In this document: piece after piece, positions 8,093 through 16,845 of the stretch | Layout of the letters: each line of letters begins with the position of its first letter | How positions within the stretch are numbered: position 1 is the first letter of the stretch | Assembly: GCA_002842215.1 (NCBI GenBank) | Contig: PHCC01000009.1 | Coordinates: forward strand, 62,001-126,000 | DNA: 64,000 nt | Source: Betaproteobacteria bacterium HGW-Betaproteobacteria-9 | Lineage (GTDB): Bacteria > Pseudomonadota > Gammaproteobacteria > Burkholderiales > Burkholderiaceae_C | Direction: 5' to 3' | Translations under genes and position numbers: made by a program | Notes under the pieces: generated by a model | Database searches by the model: none | What the model was told of the DNA's origin: nothing | Seen by the model: only the letters and a program-made list of their open reading frames with translations

Positions 8093-8698
8093 TCACTGAG
8101 GCGGCAGGGGACGCAGCAGATGGTAGGCCACGACGCCGGCCTTGCCCTGGCGGTGCAGTTGCAGGCCCAGTTGCGCGAGCTCGTCGTCGCTCCAGACGCG
8201 CGGCGCCTCCAGGTAGATCAGGCCATCGTCGCGCAAGCACTGCCGCGCAGCCTGCAAGGCAGCGGTGAACAGCGCGTCGTTACCCTCCTCACCAAAGGGC
8301 GGATCGAGAAACACCAGATCCAGCCCCTGGCCACGGCGTTGCTGCAAAGCCGTCACCCCGTCGCCCCGCTCCACGCGCACGGCATCGGCCTTCAGTTTGG
8401 TTTTGAGGGCGTTCAAGGTCTTGATCAGGTGCGCGTCCTGCTCGACCAGCACCGCCTCGGTCGCACCGCGGGACGCCGCCTCCAGCCCCAGGGCGCCGGT
8501 GCCGGCAAAGGCGTCGATGCACCGCACACCGGTCAGGTCCTGGCCCAGCCAGTTGAACAAGGTTTCGCGCACACGAACGGGCGTGGGCCGCAGCCCCGGG
8601 CGGTCGGCCACCGGCAGCGGGGTGCGCTTCCACTGGCCACCAATGATGCGGACCTCGTGCGGTGCGTTGACGGTGGGGCGTGGCGCGGACTTTTTCAT
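8093..8698 (-). CDS. rsmD: 16S rRNA (guanine(966)-N2)-methyltransferase
   Basis: RsmD methylates N2 of G966 in 16S rRNA of the 30S subunit using SAM. The 201-residue product has the N-terminal RIIGGQWKRTPL segment, RPTPVRVRETLFNWL, the SAM-binding loop DAFAGTGALGLEAASRGA and the catalytic DPPF motif (FLDPPFGEEG) typical of N2-guanine methyltransferases. It sits in a leftward operon between the M16 peptidases and coaD. Confidence 0.95.
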   Translation of the reverse strand: MKKSAPRPTVNAPHEVRIIGGQWKRTPLPVADRPGLRPTPVRVRETLFNWLGQDLTGVRCIDAFAGTGALGLEAASRGATEAVLVEQDAHLIKTLNALKTKLKADAVRVERGDGVTALQQRRGQGLDLVFLDPPFGEEGNDALFTAALQAARQCLRDDGLIYLEAPRVWSDDELAQLGLQLHRQGKAGVVAYHLLRPLPPQ

Positions 8699-8750
8699 GC
8701 ACCGAGCTTACCAAGCCGGCGTGACGGGACGCGACGATGCCAATGTGGAG

Positions 8751-10100
8751 TCATGGCCCCGCTCCGACCACCACCGTCACCATGCGATCGGGCTGCAGCA
8801 CACGCGCAAAGGCGCGTCGGATGTCGGCCACGCTGACGCGCTGCACCTGGTCGGTCCAGGTGTCGAGGTAATCCAGCGGCAGCCCGTTCCACGCGATGTT
8901 GGACACGTTGTCGAGCAGCTTGCGGTTGCTGTCGATGCGCAGCGCGAAACCGTTGATCAGGTAGTCCTTGGCGGCCTGCAGTTCGGCCTCGGTCGGCCCC
9001 TGCTCCACGAACTGGCGCACGACATCCCTCGCCACACCGATGGCCTGATCGGCCTGGTCGGGCCGAGTGGTCAAGCCCAGCTGGAAAGCGCCCGCGTGCA
9101 GCCCGGGCGCAAAGTAGCTGTAGACGCTGTAGCTCAGACCCCGCTTCTCGCGCACCTCGGTGGTCAGGCGGGAAACGAAACCACCACCACCCAGGATGTA
9201 ATTGCCCACAAACAGCGGGAAGAAGTCGGGGTCGCTGCGCAGCACGCCCGGCTGCCCGATCAGCACCTGCGCCTGGGCCGCCGCAAACGGCAGGCGCAGC
9301 GTCTGCTCGCGGGTCAGCGCTTGCACCTCGGGCACCGGCGGCAATGCCGCACACCCGTGCGGCTGTACCGCGGTCATGAATTGCCCCACGATGCGTTCGG
9401 CCCCGGCACGGTCGATGGCCCCCACCAGGGTCACCTGCGCCCGGCAGGTCGCCACATGGCGCCGGTAAAACGCGCGCATGTCGGCCACGCCGATGGCGCT
9501 CAGGGTCTTGGCGTCGGGTTCGAAACCATAGGGGTGGTCGCCGAACACCGCGCGCGAAAAGGCGCGCCCGGCGTGGGTGCCCGGGCGGTTCTCGGCCTCT
9601 TTGAGTGCCGCGATGGACCGCTCGCGGTCGCGCTGCCAGACCTTCTCGGGCCAGGCCGGCGCCGCGAGCTGGCGCGCCGCGAGAGACACCGCTCGCGCCA
9701 GCAGATCGGGCTCGGTGAGCGAGCGAAGAGACAGGCTGAAGCGGTCGCTGCTGGCCTGCGCGCTGAACTGGGCACCCAGGTCGGCCCAGGCCTCGCCGAG
9801 CTGGTTTTCATCGAGCGCCGGCTGGCCATCGCGTGCCTGCACGCCGGCCAGCAACATCCCGGCCGTGGCGCCGGCCAGGCCGGCCTGGCGGGCGGGATTG
9901 CGGCGACTGCCACCGTCAAAATTCAGTTGCACATCCAGCATCGGGATCGACGGACTGGCCACGAGGTAGACGCGTGCGCCGCTGGCGTGCGTCCAGTGTT
10001 CAATTGGGATCGCGGCACGGGCGCCGGTGAGCGCCCCCAGCCCGGCGAGCAGCAGGGGCAACCATCGGGTGCGGGTCAGGAAACGGGTGAAGGTCGGCAT
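8751..10100 (-). CDS. M16 peptidase-family protein, probably non-catalytic partner
   Basis: The 449-residue exported protein has a signal peptide (RTRWLPLLLAGLGALTGARA) and two M16-type halves. Where active M16 enzymes carry HxxEH, this protein has AGLAGATAGML, so the zinc ligands are missing. The family precedent is paired active and inactive M16 subunits that assemble into a clam-shell protease, and the gene 27 bp upstream encodes the HxxEH-containing member. The RRGxxY-like substrate-binding region (KRGLSYSVYSYF) is retained in the C-terminal half. It probably works in the periplasm as the regulatory or substrate-binding subunit. Confidence 0.88.
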   Translation of the reverse strand: MPTFTRFLTRTRWLPLLLAGLGALTGARAAIPIEHWTHASGARVYLVASPSIPMLDVQLNFDGGSRRNPARQAGLAGATAGMLLAGVQARDGQPALDENQLGEAWADLGAQFSAQASSDRFSLSLRSLTEPDLLARAVSLAARQLAAPAWPEKVWQRDRERSIAALKEAENRPGTHAGRAFSRAVFGDHPYGFEPDAKTLSAIGVADMRAFYRRHVATCRAQVTLVGAIDRAGAERIVGQFMTAVQPHGCAALPPVPEVQALTREQTLRLPFAAAQAQVLIGQPGVLRSDPDFFPLFVGNYILGGGGFVSRLTTEVREKRGLSYSVYSYFAPGLHAGAFQLGLTTRPDQADQAIGVARDVVRQFVEQGPTEAELQAAKDYLINGFALRIDSNRKLLDNVSNIAWNGLPLDYLDTWTDQVQRVSVADIRRAFARVLQPDRMVTVVVGAGP

Positions 10101-10127
10101 GCGTGGGGATCGTTCAGGTGGGACGGC

Positions 10128-11558
10128 TCAATGGCGCGAGAGCACGGGTCGGGGCGTGGCCGGTGGCGCTGCCTCGCGGCGCGAGGGATCGGGCACCAGC
10201 ACCGCGGTGCTGAGCTGCTCGTCGCTGAAATAGCGCCTGGCCACCGCCTGTACCTGGGCCGCCGACACCTGACGCAAGCGGCTCATGAGGCGCTCGCCGG
10301 TGTCCACGTCCATGCCCTGAACCCAGTAGCTGCCCAGTTCCTGCGCCTGGTTGAACACCGAGTCGAGCTTGAAGATTTCGCCAGCCATCCACTGCGTCTT
10401 GACGCGCTGCAGCTCGGCCTCGCTGATGCCCTCACGCGCGATGCGGGTCACCTCGGTCCGGAGCGCGGCCGCGGCGGTGTTGGCGGACACCCCCTGGGCC
10501 GGCACGGCGACCAGCATGAACAGCTGCGGACCGCGGCCCATCAGGCCATACGAAGCACTGGCACTGTCAGCGATGCGTTTGCCGCCGCTGCCCGTGCCCT
10601 GCACCAGCGAACGCTCCAGGCGGGCACCGCTGTAGCCATCGAGCACGGCCGAGAGCACGGTCAGCGCCAGCGCGTCCTGGCTGGCGGCATCCTCACCACC
10701 GCTCCAGCGCGGCACCTTGAAGCTCAGCGCCACCAGGGCCTGGTCAGCGGCGGCCCGGTAGTCCAGCCGTCGCGGCCCGGCCTGCGCAGGCTCTTCGCGC
10801 GGCTTGCGCGGCGGCACCGCGCGCGCCGGGATGCGACCGTAGATGCGCTCGGCCATCGCATGCACCTGAAGCGCGTCCACATCGCCGGCGATCACCACGG
10901 CCGCGTTCGTCGGCGTGTACCAGCGCTGGTAGAAGTCGCGCACGTCCTGTGGTGTCATCGCCTCCAGATCGCTCATCCAGCCGACCACGGGCCGGCGGTA
11001 CGGGCTGGCCTGGAACACCATGGCGTTGAGCGCTTCGAACATGCGGGCGCGCGGTGACTCTTCGGTGCGCTGACGGCGCTCTTCCTTGATGACCTCGATC
11101 TCGCGAACGAATTCGTCGTCGGCCCACTGGTTGCGGGCAAAGCGGTCGGCCTCCAGCTGCATCATGGCCTCCAGCCGGCTGGCGGGCACCTGCTGGTGGT
11201 AGGCGGTGGCGTCGCGGCTGGTGAACGCGTTTTCACGCCCGCCCAGTGCCGCCACCTGGCGCGAAAACTCGCCGGGCTTCATGTCGGGCGTGCCCTTGAA
11301 CATCATGTGTTCCAGCGCGTGCGCCACACCGCTGGTGCCGTCCACCTCGTCCATCGCGCCCACGCGCACCCAGAGCATGTGGGCCACCGTGGGCGCACGC
11401 CGGTCCGGTTTGACGATCAGCGTCATGCCGTTGGCGAGCGTGAAGCGCTGCGCCTTGGATTCAGCCGGAGGCGTGGCGGCACCGGCCCAGCCCGCCGAAC
11501 CGGCCAGCGCCAGCATGATCAGAGCACGGCCCCAGAGAGAGTGAAAGCTGCGTTTCAT
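10128..11558 (-). CDS. M16 family zinc metallopeptidase, catalytic
   Basis: The 476-residue exported zinc peptidase has a signal peptide (residues about 1-27, ending GWAGA) and the inverted zinc motif H80-A-L-E83-H84. A downstream glutamate-rich segment (EIEVIKEERRQRTEE) supplies the third ligand region. The family degrades peptides or processes periplasmic substrates. The start at 11558 was chosen over one six codons upstream because it gives a standard basic N-terminus (MKRSFHSL). It is divergent from ftsY, with 29 bp between the start codons, so the two promoters must overlap or lie within coding sequence. Confidence 0.9.
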   Translation of the reverse strand: MKRSFHSLWGRALIMLALAGSAGWAGAATPPAESKAQRFTLANGMTLIVKPDRRAPTVAHMLWVRVGAMDEVDGTSGVAHALEHMMFKGTPDMKPGEFSRQVAALGGRENAFTSRDATAYHQQVPASRLEAMMQLEADRFARNQWADDEFVREIEVIKEERRQRTEESPRARMFEALNAMVFQASPYRRPVVGWMSDLEAMTPQDVRDFYQRWYTPTNAAVVIAGDVDALQVHAMAERIYGRIPARAVPPRKPREEPAQAGPRRLDYRAAADQALVALSFKVPRWSGGEDAASQDALALTVLSAVLDGYSGARLERSLVQGTGSGGKRIADSASASYGLMGRGPQLFMLVAVPAQGVSANTAAAALRTEVTRIAREGISEAELQRVKTQWMAGEIFKLDSVFNQAQELGSYWVQGMDVDTGERLMSRLRQVSAAQVQAVARRYFSDEQLSTAVLVPDPSRREAAPPATPRPVLSRH

Positions 11559-11587
11559 AGAATGGTGAAGATACAAGAGATTCCCAA

Positions 11588-12643
11588 ATGTTCTCGTTCT
11601 TCCGAAAAAAGCCCCCCACCCCTCCCGAACCCGCTCCCGTACCCGCTGCTCCGGCGCCCGTCACCGCCGCCGCACCGGTTGCAGCGCCAGCGCCCACCCC
11701 GGTGGTCGTGGTGCCGGCACCGGTGGCACCCCCGGCCGCGGAGCCCCGCAAGGGTTGGCTCGACAAGCTCAAGGCCGGTCTGCGCAAGACCGGTTCGAGC
11801 ATCGCAACGGTCTTCACCGGCACGCAGATCGACGATGCACTCTACGAAGAGCTGGAAACCGCGCTGCTGATGGCCGACACCGGCGTCAAGGCCACCGAAC
11901 ACCTGCTGGCCGACCTGAAAAAGCGTGTCAAGGACAACAAGACCACCGACCCGGCTGCCGTCAAAGGCCTGCTGGCCGAAGCGATTGCGGACCTGCTCAC
12001 GCCGCTGCAGAAGCGGCTGGTGATCGGTGAACACAAGCCCACGGTGATCATGGTCGCGGGTGTCAACGGTGCGGGCAAGACCACCTCCATCGGCAAGCTC
12101 ACGCGGCACCTGGCCAACGAAGGCGCGACGGTGCTGCTGGCCGCAGCCGACACCTTCCGCGCCGCGGCGCGCGAGCAGCTCGCCGTCTGGGCGGACCGCA
12201 ACACGGTGGAGATCATCACGCAGGAAGGCGGCGACCCGGCCGCCGTGAGCTTTGACGCCGTCAGCGCCGGCAAGGCGCGCGGCAGGGACGTGGTGCTGGT
12301 GGACACGGCCGGCCGACTGCCCACGCAGCTGCACCTGATGGAAGAGCTGAAGAAGATCAAGCGCGTGGTGCAGAAGGCCGATGGCACGGCGCCGCACGAA
12401 GTTTTGCTGGTGATCGACGGCAACACAGGGCAGAACGCGCTGATGCAGGTGAAGGCGTTCGATGAGGCGCTGGGCCTGACCGGCCTGGTCATTACCAAAC
12501 TCGACGGCACGGCCAAGGGCGGCGTGATCTGCGCCATCGCGCGCGAAAAGCCGGTGCCGATCTATTTCATCGGTGTCGGTGAAAAGCTGGAAGACCTGGA
12601 AACCTTCGACGCGAAAGAGTTCGCGCAAGCGCTGCTGAACTGA
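11588..12643 (+). CDS. ftsY: Signal recognition particle receptor FtsY
   Basis: FtsY is the membrane-associated SRP receptor GTPase that docks ribosome-nascent chains carrying membrane proteins at the Sec translocon. The 351-residue product has a short Pro/Ala-rich acidic-poor N-terminal region (about residues 8-52), an NG domain with the P-loop GVNGAGKTTSIGKL, the DTAGR motif, TKLDGTAKGG and the closing GVGEKLEDLETFD. The A domain is short compared with E. coli, as is usual in betaproteobacteria. Divergent from the M16 genes. Confidence 0.95.
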   Translation: MFSFFRKKPPTPPEPAPVPAAPAPVTAAAPVAAPAPTPVVVVPAPVAPPAAEPRKGWLDKLKAGLRKTGSSIATVFTGTQIDDALYEELETALLMADTGVKATEHLLADLKKRVKDNKTTDPAAVKGLLAEAIADLLTPLQKRLVIGEHKPTVIMVAGVNGAGKTTSIGKLTRHLANEGATVLLAAADTFRAAAREQLAVWADRNTVEIITQEGGDPAAVSFDAVSAGKARGRDVVLVDTAGRLPTQLHLMEELKKIKRVVQKADGTAPHEVLLVIDGNTGQNALMQVKAFDEALGLTGLVITKLDGTAKGGVICAIAREKPVPIYFIGVGEKLEDLETFDAKEFAQALLN

Positions 12644-12655
12644 GCCCAGGCAGGT

Positions 12656-12883
12656 TCAGGATGCGCTGTCGTCGTCGGCGCCGTAGTTGCGCCACTGCTT
12701 CATGGCGTTGCGCATGGTCATCACCTGGCGCTCGAAGGTCGGGCAGGCCTTGCAAATCGCCATGTGCATGTGCAAGGCCAGCTGCTCGGTCAGCGGCAGC
12801 TCGCGGTCTTCCCGGGCGATGACCAGGGCGGTCACCTCCTTGCAGGTGCGCATGAGCGGCAGCTTTCTCATCAGGGCGTTCAT
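12656..12883 (-). CDS. Zinc-finger anti-sigma factor (ZAS type)
   Basis: The 75-residue soluble protein carries the HxxxCxxC motif (HMAICKAC), the zinc-binding anti-sigma signature. There is no transmembrane segment, so it would be a cytoplasmic, probably redox- or zinc-responsive anti-sigma factor. Its ATG overlaps the stop of the ECF sigma gene (ATGA), the classical arrangement for a sigma/anti-sigma pair. A longer frame begins ten codons upstream, but the coupled start is favoured. Confidence 0.82.
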   Translation of the reverse strand: MNALMRKLPLMRTCKEVTALVIAREDRELPLTEQLALHMHMAICKACPTFERQVMTMRNAMKQWRNYGADDDSAS

Positions 12884-13455
12884 CGGGCAGCAAACCAGTT
12901 GAGTTCCAGGCATTCGCGCAGGCGCAGGCGGGCGCGGTGCAGCTGGACGTAGAGGTTGGTCGCGGTCAGCCCGAGTTCCTTACAGATCTCCTCGCTCGAC
13001 ATCTCCAGCCACTCGCGCATCAGGAACAGCCGCCCCTGCACGGCAGGCAGCTTCTGGGTGCAGGCGTCCATGATCGCCATGAACTGGCGGCTCTTCAGGT
13101 CCTGCTCGGGATTGCCCCAGTCGGCGGGCTTCTCGGCAAAGTGCCCGTCGGCCTTGAACGCCATGTGTTCCAGCGGGTCGGCGCTGTCGTCGTCCGAACC
13201 GCTGTCCAGTGTCACCTCGCGCTGGCGCTGGCGCATCGAGTCGATGATCTTGTGCTTGAGGATGCCGACCAGCCAGGTCTTGAGCTGAGAGCGCGCCTCG
13301 AAGGCCTGCGGTCGGGCCAGCGCGGCGAGGATGGTTTCCGACACCGCGTCTTCGGCCCAGGCGTCGTTGCGCAGTTGCAGGCGCGCGAAGCGCATCAGGT
13401 AGCTGCGCTGCTCGACCAGTTGCTGCTCGAAGTCGGTGGGGATCTGGGGTGGCAT
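12880..13455 (-). CDS. ECF-type RNA polymerase sigma factor
   Basis: This 191-residue sigma-70 family protein shows region 2 (QRSYLMRFARLQLRNDAWAED, then LKTWLVGILKHKIIDSMR). Region 4 ends in a helix-turn-helix (SSEEICKELGLTATNLYVQLHRARLRLRECL). An acidic linker (DSGSDDDSADP) separates them. The start MPPQIPTD was chosen because the 18 residues upstream are not sigma-like. It is coupled to the downstream anti-sigma gene. ECF sigmas normally direct their own operon; no confident promoter was recognised. Confidence 0.92.
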   Translation of the reverse strand: MPPQIPTDFEQQLVEQRSYLMRFARLQLRNDAWAEDAVSETILAALARPQAFEARSQLKTWLVGILKHKIIDSMRQRQREVTLDSGSDDDSADPLEHMAFKADGHFAEKPADWGNPEQDLKSRQFMAIMDACTQKLPAVQGRLFLMREWLEMSSEEICKELGLTATNLYVQLHRARLRLRECLELNWFAAR

Positions 13456-13683
13456 GGTGGTGGGGTGGGTTGGCCGAAAGTGTAAGGAGTGGAGCGACCC
13501 GACGACCAACGGGTTCCCACCGGAGAAACCCGATGTCTCTGGTTAACATCCTCTCGGCGACCCACGACCACCCTTCCATCACGCAGACGAAAACCATGCA
13601 CACCGCTCCCCTGCCATCCCGCAGCCTCCCTTCCGGGCACGGGTGCCGGCCCCCGCAGGTTGCGCCCATGGTGGCCGTGCCCG

Positions 13684-14289
13684 ATGCTGGATAAGGCCAT
13701 CCAGCGGGCGCTGCGCCCGCTCATGACGCAGGCCGCGCGCGGTCTGGTGCGGCTGGGGGTGGGTGCCGACGCGATCAGCTTCACCGGCTTCGCCCTCGGC
13801 ATGGCGGCCGCAGCGGCGATTGCTTTCCAGCACTTCCTGCCGGGCCTGGCCCTGCTGCTGCTCTCGCGCCTGATGGACGGCCTCGACGGCGCCGTCGCCC
13901 GCGCCACCCGGCCCACCGACCGCGGCGGCTTTCTCGACATCACGCTCGATTTTTTGTTCTACGCCGCCATCCCGCTGGCCTTTGCCATCGCGGACCCGGC
14001 CACCAACGCCCTGCCCGCCGCGGTGCTGCTCGCAGCCTTCATTGGCACCGGCAGCAGCTTCCTGGCCTTCGCCATCGTGGCGGAGAAGCGGCGGCTGCAA
14101 TCGGTCGCCTTCCCGGACAAGAGCTTCTACTTTCTCGGTGGCCTGACCGAAGCCACCGAAACGATTGCCGCATTCGCTGCCATGTGTCTGTGGCCCCAAT
14201 GGTTCCCGCAGATCGCCTGTGGCTTTGCCGGGCTGTGCGCCATCACCATTGCGCTGCGCATCGTCTGGGGCTGGCAGCGGTTTCGCTGA
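13684..14289 (+). CDS. CDP-alcohol phosphatidyltransferase family membrane protein
   Basis: These integral membrane enzymes displace CMP from a CDP-alcohol to make phospholipid-type products. The 201-residue protein contains the family motif DGxxARx7GxxxDxxxD in DGLDGAVARATRPTDRGG followed by FLDITLD, plus about five hydrophobic segments. The specific product is not readable from the sequence. The start at MLDKAIQ fits the family; the frame is open far upstream, but that part is composition-driven. It is transcribed away from the sigma factor gene across about 230 bp. Confidence 0.85.
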   Translation: MLDKAIQRALRPLMTQAARGLVRLGVGADAISFTGFALGMAAAAAIAFQHFLPGLALLLLSRLMDGLDGAVARATRPTDRGGFLDITLDFLFYAAIPLAFAIADPATNALPAAVLLAAFIGTGSSFLAFAIVAEKRRLQSVAFPDKSFYFLGGLTEATETIAAFAAMCLWPQWFPQIACGFAGLCAITIALRIVWGWQRFR

Positions 14290-14298
14290 GTCCGCGCC

Positions 14299-15003
14299 TC
14301 AACTCAGACCGGTCACCGGGATGCAGGCACCGTGGATCGCGCGTGCCCCATCCGAAGCCAGAAACAGCATCACGTCGGCCAGCGCCTCCGGCGCCACCCA
14401 CTGCGAAGGGTCGGCGTCGGGCATGGCGGCGCGGTTCTCGGGGGTGTCGATGATCGAAGGCATCACGCAGTTGACGTTGATGCCCTGCGCCTTGAGTTCG
14501 GCCGACATGGACTCGGTCAGGCGCATCAGGGCGCTCTTGGACGCCGCATAGGCCCCCATCTGCGCACCGCCTTTCAGCGCGCCCATGGCGCCGACCGTAA
14601 CGATCTGGCCGCCTCCGCCCGCCACCATGCGCGGCACCACGCTGGCCGCGATGGGCATCAGCGCACGCACGTTCAGGTCGAGCAGGAAGTCCAGCGTCTG
14701 CGCGGTGGTGTCGTGCACGGCCTCGCCCATGCGGAAACCACCCGCCAGGTGGCACAGCACGTGCACACCACCGAAGCACTTCGCGGCATGGGCCACCGCC
14801 TGCTCCACCTGGGCGGCGTCGAGCAGGTCGAGCTCGGTGCAGCTCAGCACTTCGGTGTCCGGTCCGTACACGCGCCGCAGCGCCTCGCCGTTGCGGTCGA
14901 ACAGCACCAGGTGGTCGCCGCGCGCCGCAAAGGCGCGGGCCACGGCCTGCCCGAGGTTGCCGGCTGCGCCGGTGATGAGAACGGTTCGGGCCTTCGGGTT
15001 CAT
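14299..15003 (-). CDS. SDR-family oxidoreductase, likely quinonoid dihydropteridine reductase
   Basis: The 234-residue SDR has the nucleotide-binding TGAAGNLG (residues 11-18) and the YxxxK pair Tyr152/Lys156. The catalytic serine position, 13 residues before Tyr, is Ala139. Animal dihydropteridine reductase also has Ala there, and its C-terminal region (LDTPMNRKSMPEADFSSW in human, from memory) resembles IDTPENRAAMPDADPSQW here. The start overlaps the phhA stop, and phhB-phhA-SDR form one operon. Taken together, it most likely recycles quinonoid dihydrobiopterin or an equivalent pterin for phenylalanine hydroxylase. The SDR call is certain; the substrate is inferred. Confidence 0.8.
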   Translation of the reverse strand: MNPKARTVLITGAAGNLGQAVARAFAARGDHLVLFDRNGEALRRVYGPDTEVLSCTELDLLDAAQVEQAVAHAAKCFGGVHVLCHLAGGFRMGEAVHDTTAQTLDFLLDLNVRALMPIAASVVPRMVAGGGGQIVTVGAMGALKGGAQMGAYAASKSALMRLTESMSAELKAQGINVNCVMPSIIDTPENRAAMPDADPSQWVAPEALADVMLFLASDGARAIHGACIPVTGLS

Positions 15004-15899
15004 GGGGTTCCTCCTGTGCGCCGGGCGCGGTGGTAGCTGCCGTCACCGCGGCTGAACACCTGGTCGGTGGGCAACACGTCGCCGGGCTGCAGCTCGGGTG
15101 CCTGGGCGGCACTCTCGTACAGCGGAGCGAAATCGATGCGGGTGAATTCGAGCAGTTCGTCGAGGTCGCGGATCACGAAATAGCTCTCCTGAAAATCGTC
15201 GATGCGGTAGTTCGTGCGCATCACGCGCTCCAGCCCGAAGCGTATGCGGTTGGGCGAGGGGCTGTCCAGACAAAACTGCGACTCGGTGTAGGACGAGGCG
15301 ATGCCCGAGCCGTAGAGCCGCAGGCCATCGCCCTGCTGCAGCAGGCCGAACTCCACCGTGTACCAGTACACGCGCGCCAGTTGGGCGAGTTTGCCCAGTT
15401 GCTGCGCGCGCAGGCCGCCCTGGCCATAGGCCTGGATGAAGTCGGCGATGGCCGGGTTCATCAGCATGGGCACGTGGCCGAACACGTCGTGGAACACGTC
15501 GGGCTCTTCGAGGTAGTCCAGTTCGTGCGGCCGGCGGATGAAGTTGCCCGCCGGGAAGCGGCGGTTCGCCAGGTGGTCGAAAAACACCTCGTCGGGCACC
15601 AGGCCGGGCACGGCCACCACCTGCCAGCCGGTGCGCGGCATCAGCACCTCGCTCAGGCGACGGAAATCGGGGATTTCATCGGCGCCAATGGGCAGGTCGC
15701 GCATGCCCTGCACGAACTCGTCGCAGGCACGCCCAGGCAGCAGCTTCGTCTGGCGCTGAAACAGCGTCTTCCAGGTGGCGTGGTCGGCCGCGGTGTAGTG
15801 CTCCCAGCCCTGGGAGATGGTCCAGTCGGCGTTCTCGGGCTGAGCGGTGGCTCCGGCCGCCAGGCCGTGTTTGGTGGATTCGGGTGTGGTGGTTGCCAT
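15000..15899 (-). CDS. phhA: Phenylalanine 4-monooxygenase
   Basis: This tetrahydropterin- and Fe(II)-dependent enzyme converts L-phenylalanine to L-tyrosine with O2. The 299-residue product is a catalytic-domain-only bacterial form without an ACT regulatory domain. The iron ligands are visible as His137 and His142 (FHDVFGHVPML) and Glu183 (YWYTVEFGLL), almost the same numbering as the Chromobacterium enzyme. It lies 2 bp downstream of phhB and overlaps the SDR start, so the three should be co-translated. The start was chosen at MATTTPES; upstream frame is non-homologous. Confidence 0.95.
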   Translation of the reverse strand: MATTTPESTKHGLAAGATAQPENADWTISQGWEHYTAADHATWKTLFQRQTKLLPGRACDEFVQGMRDLPIGADEIPDFRRLSEVLMPRTGWQVVAVPGLVPDEVFFDHLANRRFPAGNFIRRPHELDYLEEPDVFHDVFGHVPMLMNPAIADFIQAYGQGGLRAQQLGKLAQLARVYWYTVEFGLLQQGDGLRLYGSGIASSYTESQFCLDSPSPNRIRFGLERVMRTNYRIDDFQESYFVIRDLDELLEFTRIDFAPLYESAAQAPELQPGDVLPTDQVFSRGDGSYHRARRTGGTP

Positions 15900-15901
15900 G
15901 G

Positions 15902-16210
15902 TCACTCCGCGCGGGGAGCCACCGGGGCGTAGGCGGCGTCGGCGCGCGTGGCCCAGGCGATGTCGCGGGTGGACAGACCGCCCGCGTCGTGCGTGGTCAG
16001 CGTGACCTCGACGCGGTTGTAGACGTTGAACCACTCGGGGTGGTGGTCCATCTTTTCCGAGACGATGGCCATCTGCGCCATGAAGCCGAAAGCCTGCGCG
16101 AAGTCGGGGAAGTGGAAAGTGCGCCGGATCGCGCCGCCCTCACGGTTCACCGTCCATTCGGGCAAGCCGGTCATCAGCTCGCGGGTCGTCTGCGCATCCA
16201 GGGGGGTCAT
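15902..16210 (-). CDS. phhB: 4a-hydroxytetrahydrobiopterin dehydratase
   Basis: The enzyme (pterin-4a-carbinolamine dehydratase) dehydrates the 4a-hydroxypterin released by phenylalanine hydroxylase to quinonoid dihydropterin. The 102-residue product has the active-site signature HHPEW (His56, His57) within [24 protein letters not shown]. It is the first gene of phhB-phhA-SDR. Together these give hydroxylase, dehydratase and reductase, a complete pterin cycle. A divergent Lrp-family gene begins 134 bp upstream and probably regulates the operon. Confidence 0.94.
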   Translation of the reverse strand: MTPLDAQTTRELMTGLPEWTVNREGGAIRRTFHFPDFAQAFGFMAQMAIVSEKMDHHPEWFNVYNRVEVTLTTHDAGGLSTRDIAWATRADAAYAPVAPRAE

Positions 16211-16344
16211 GAAAAGTCTCCTTCGTTGTGGTGTTCCAGGCGCCCAACCAGCGGGTCTGGACCGGTTGTGCAGTTTGCGCCGCATCGCAGACAATTTGCT
16301 CTCGTATCAACCGCCCGACCGGCGCCATTTGAAGAAACCCTTTC

Positions 16345-16842
16345 ATGAACACCGACATGAGCGAAGATTCCTTGCATCCGTCGTCACTGGACCGGCTGGA
16401 CCGCCGCATCCTGTCGGCCCTGCAGGTCAACGGGCGCATCAGCAACCAGGAACTCGCCCAGACGGTGCACCTTTCTCCGGCGCAGAGCAACCGGCGCCAC
16501 AGGCGACTGGAAGAGGCGGGCTACATCCAGCGTTACGAAGCGCGGCTCGACGCGCACCGGCTCGGCCTGGGCGTGACGGCGTTCGTGCACGTGTCGATGG
16601 AGCGTGGGCAGCACAAGGAGGTGCTGAAGTTCCAGCGCACCGTGGGCAAGATGCCCGAGGTGCTGGAGTGTTACGCCGTGACCGGCGATTTCGACTACGT
16701 CTGCAAGATCGTCGCGCACGACCTCAAGGGCCTGTCGGACTTCCTGCTCGGCACGCTGGCGCAGTTGCCGGGCGTGAGCGGTGTGCGTTCCAGCATCTGC
16801 CTGAACGAGCTCAAGTGCACCAGCGCGCTGCCGCTGGATTGA
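16345..16842 (+). CDS. Lrp/AsnC family transcriptional regulator
   Basis: The 165-residue regulator has an N-terminal winged helix-turn-helix (LDRLDRRILSALQVNGRISN through QSNRRHRRLEEAGYI) and a C-terminal RAM ligand-binding domain (VLECYAVTGDFDYVCKIVAHDL). Lrp/AsnC proteins sense amino acids and act as multimers. It is divergent from phhBA and adjacent to fumarylacetoacetase, so phenylalanine or tyrosine is the likely effector, by analogy with regulators adjacent to phh genes in other proteobacteria. The ATG at 16345 was chosen; an internal ATG four codons on is an alternative. Confidence 0.92.
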   Translation: MNTDMSEDSLHPSSLDRLDRRILSALQVNGRISNQELAQTVHLSPAQSNRRHRRLEEAGYIQRYEARLDAHRLGLGVTAFVHVSMERGQHKEVLKFQRTVGKMPEVLECYAVTGDFDYVCKIVAHDLKGLSDFLLGTLAQLPGVSGVRSSICLNELKCTSALPLD

Positions 16843-16845
16843 CCC

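Noticed and set aside
8265..11057. A 930-codon open frame on the plus strand
   Set aside because: It is antisense to rsmD and both M16 peptidase genes, which have clear motifs; the frame is a high-GC artefact.
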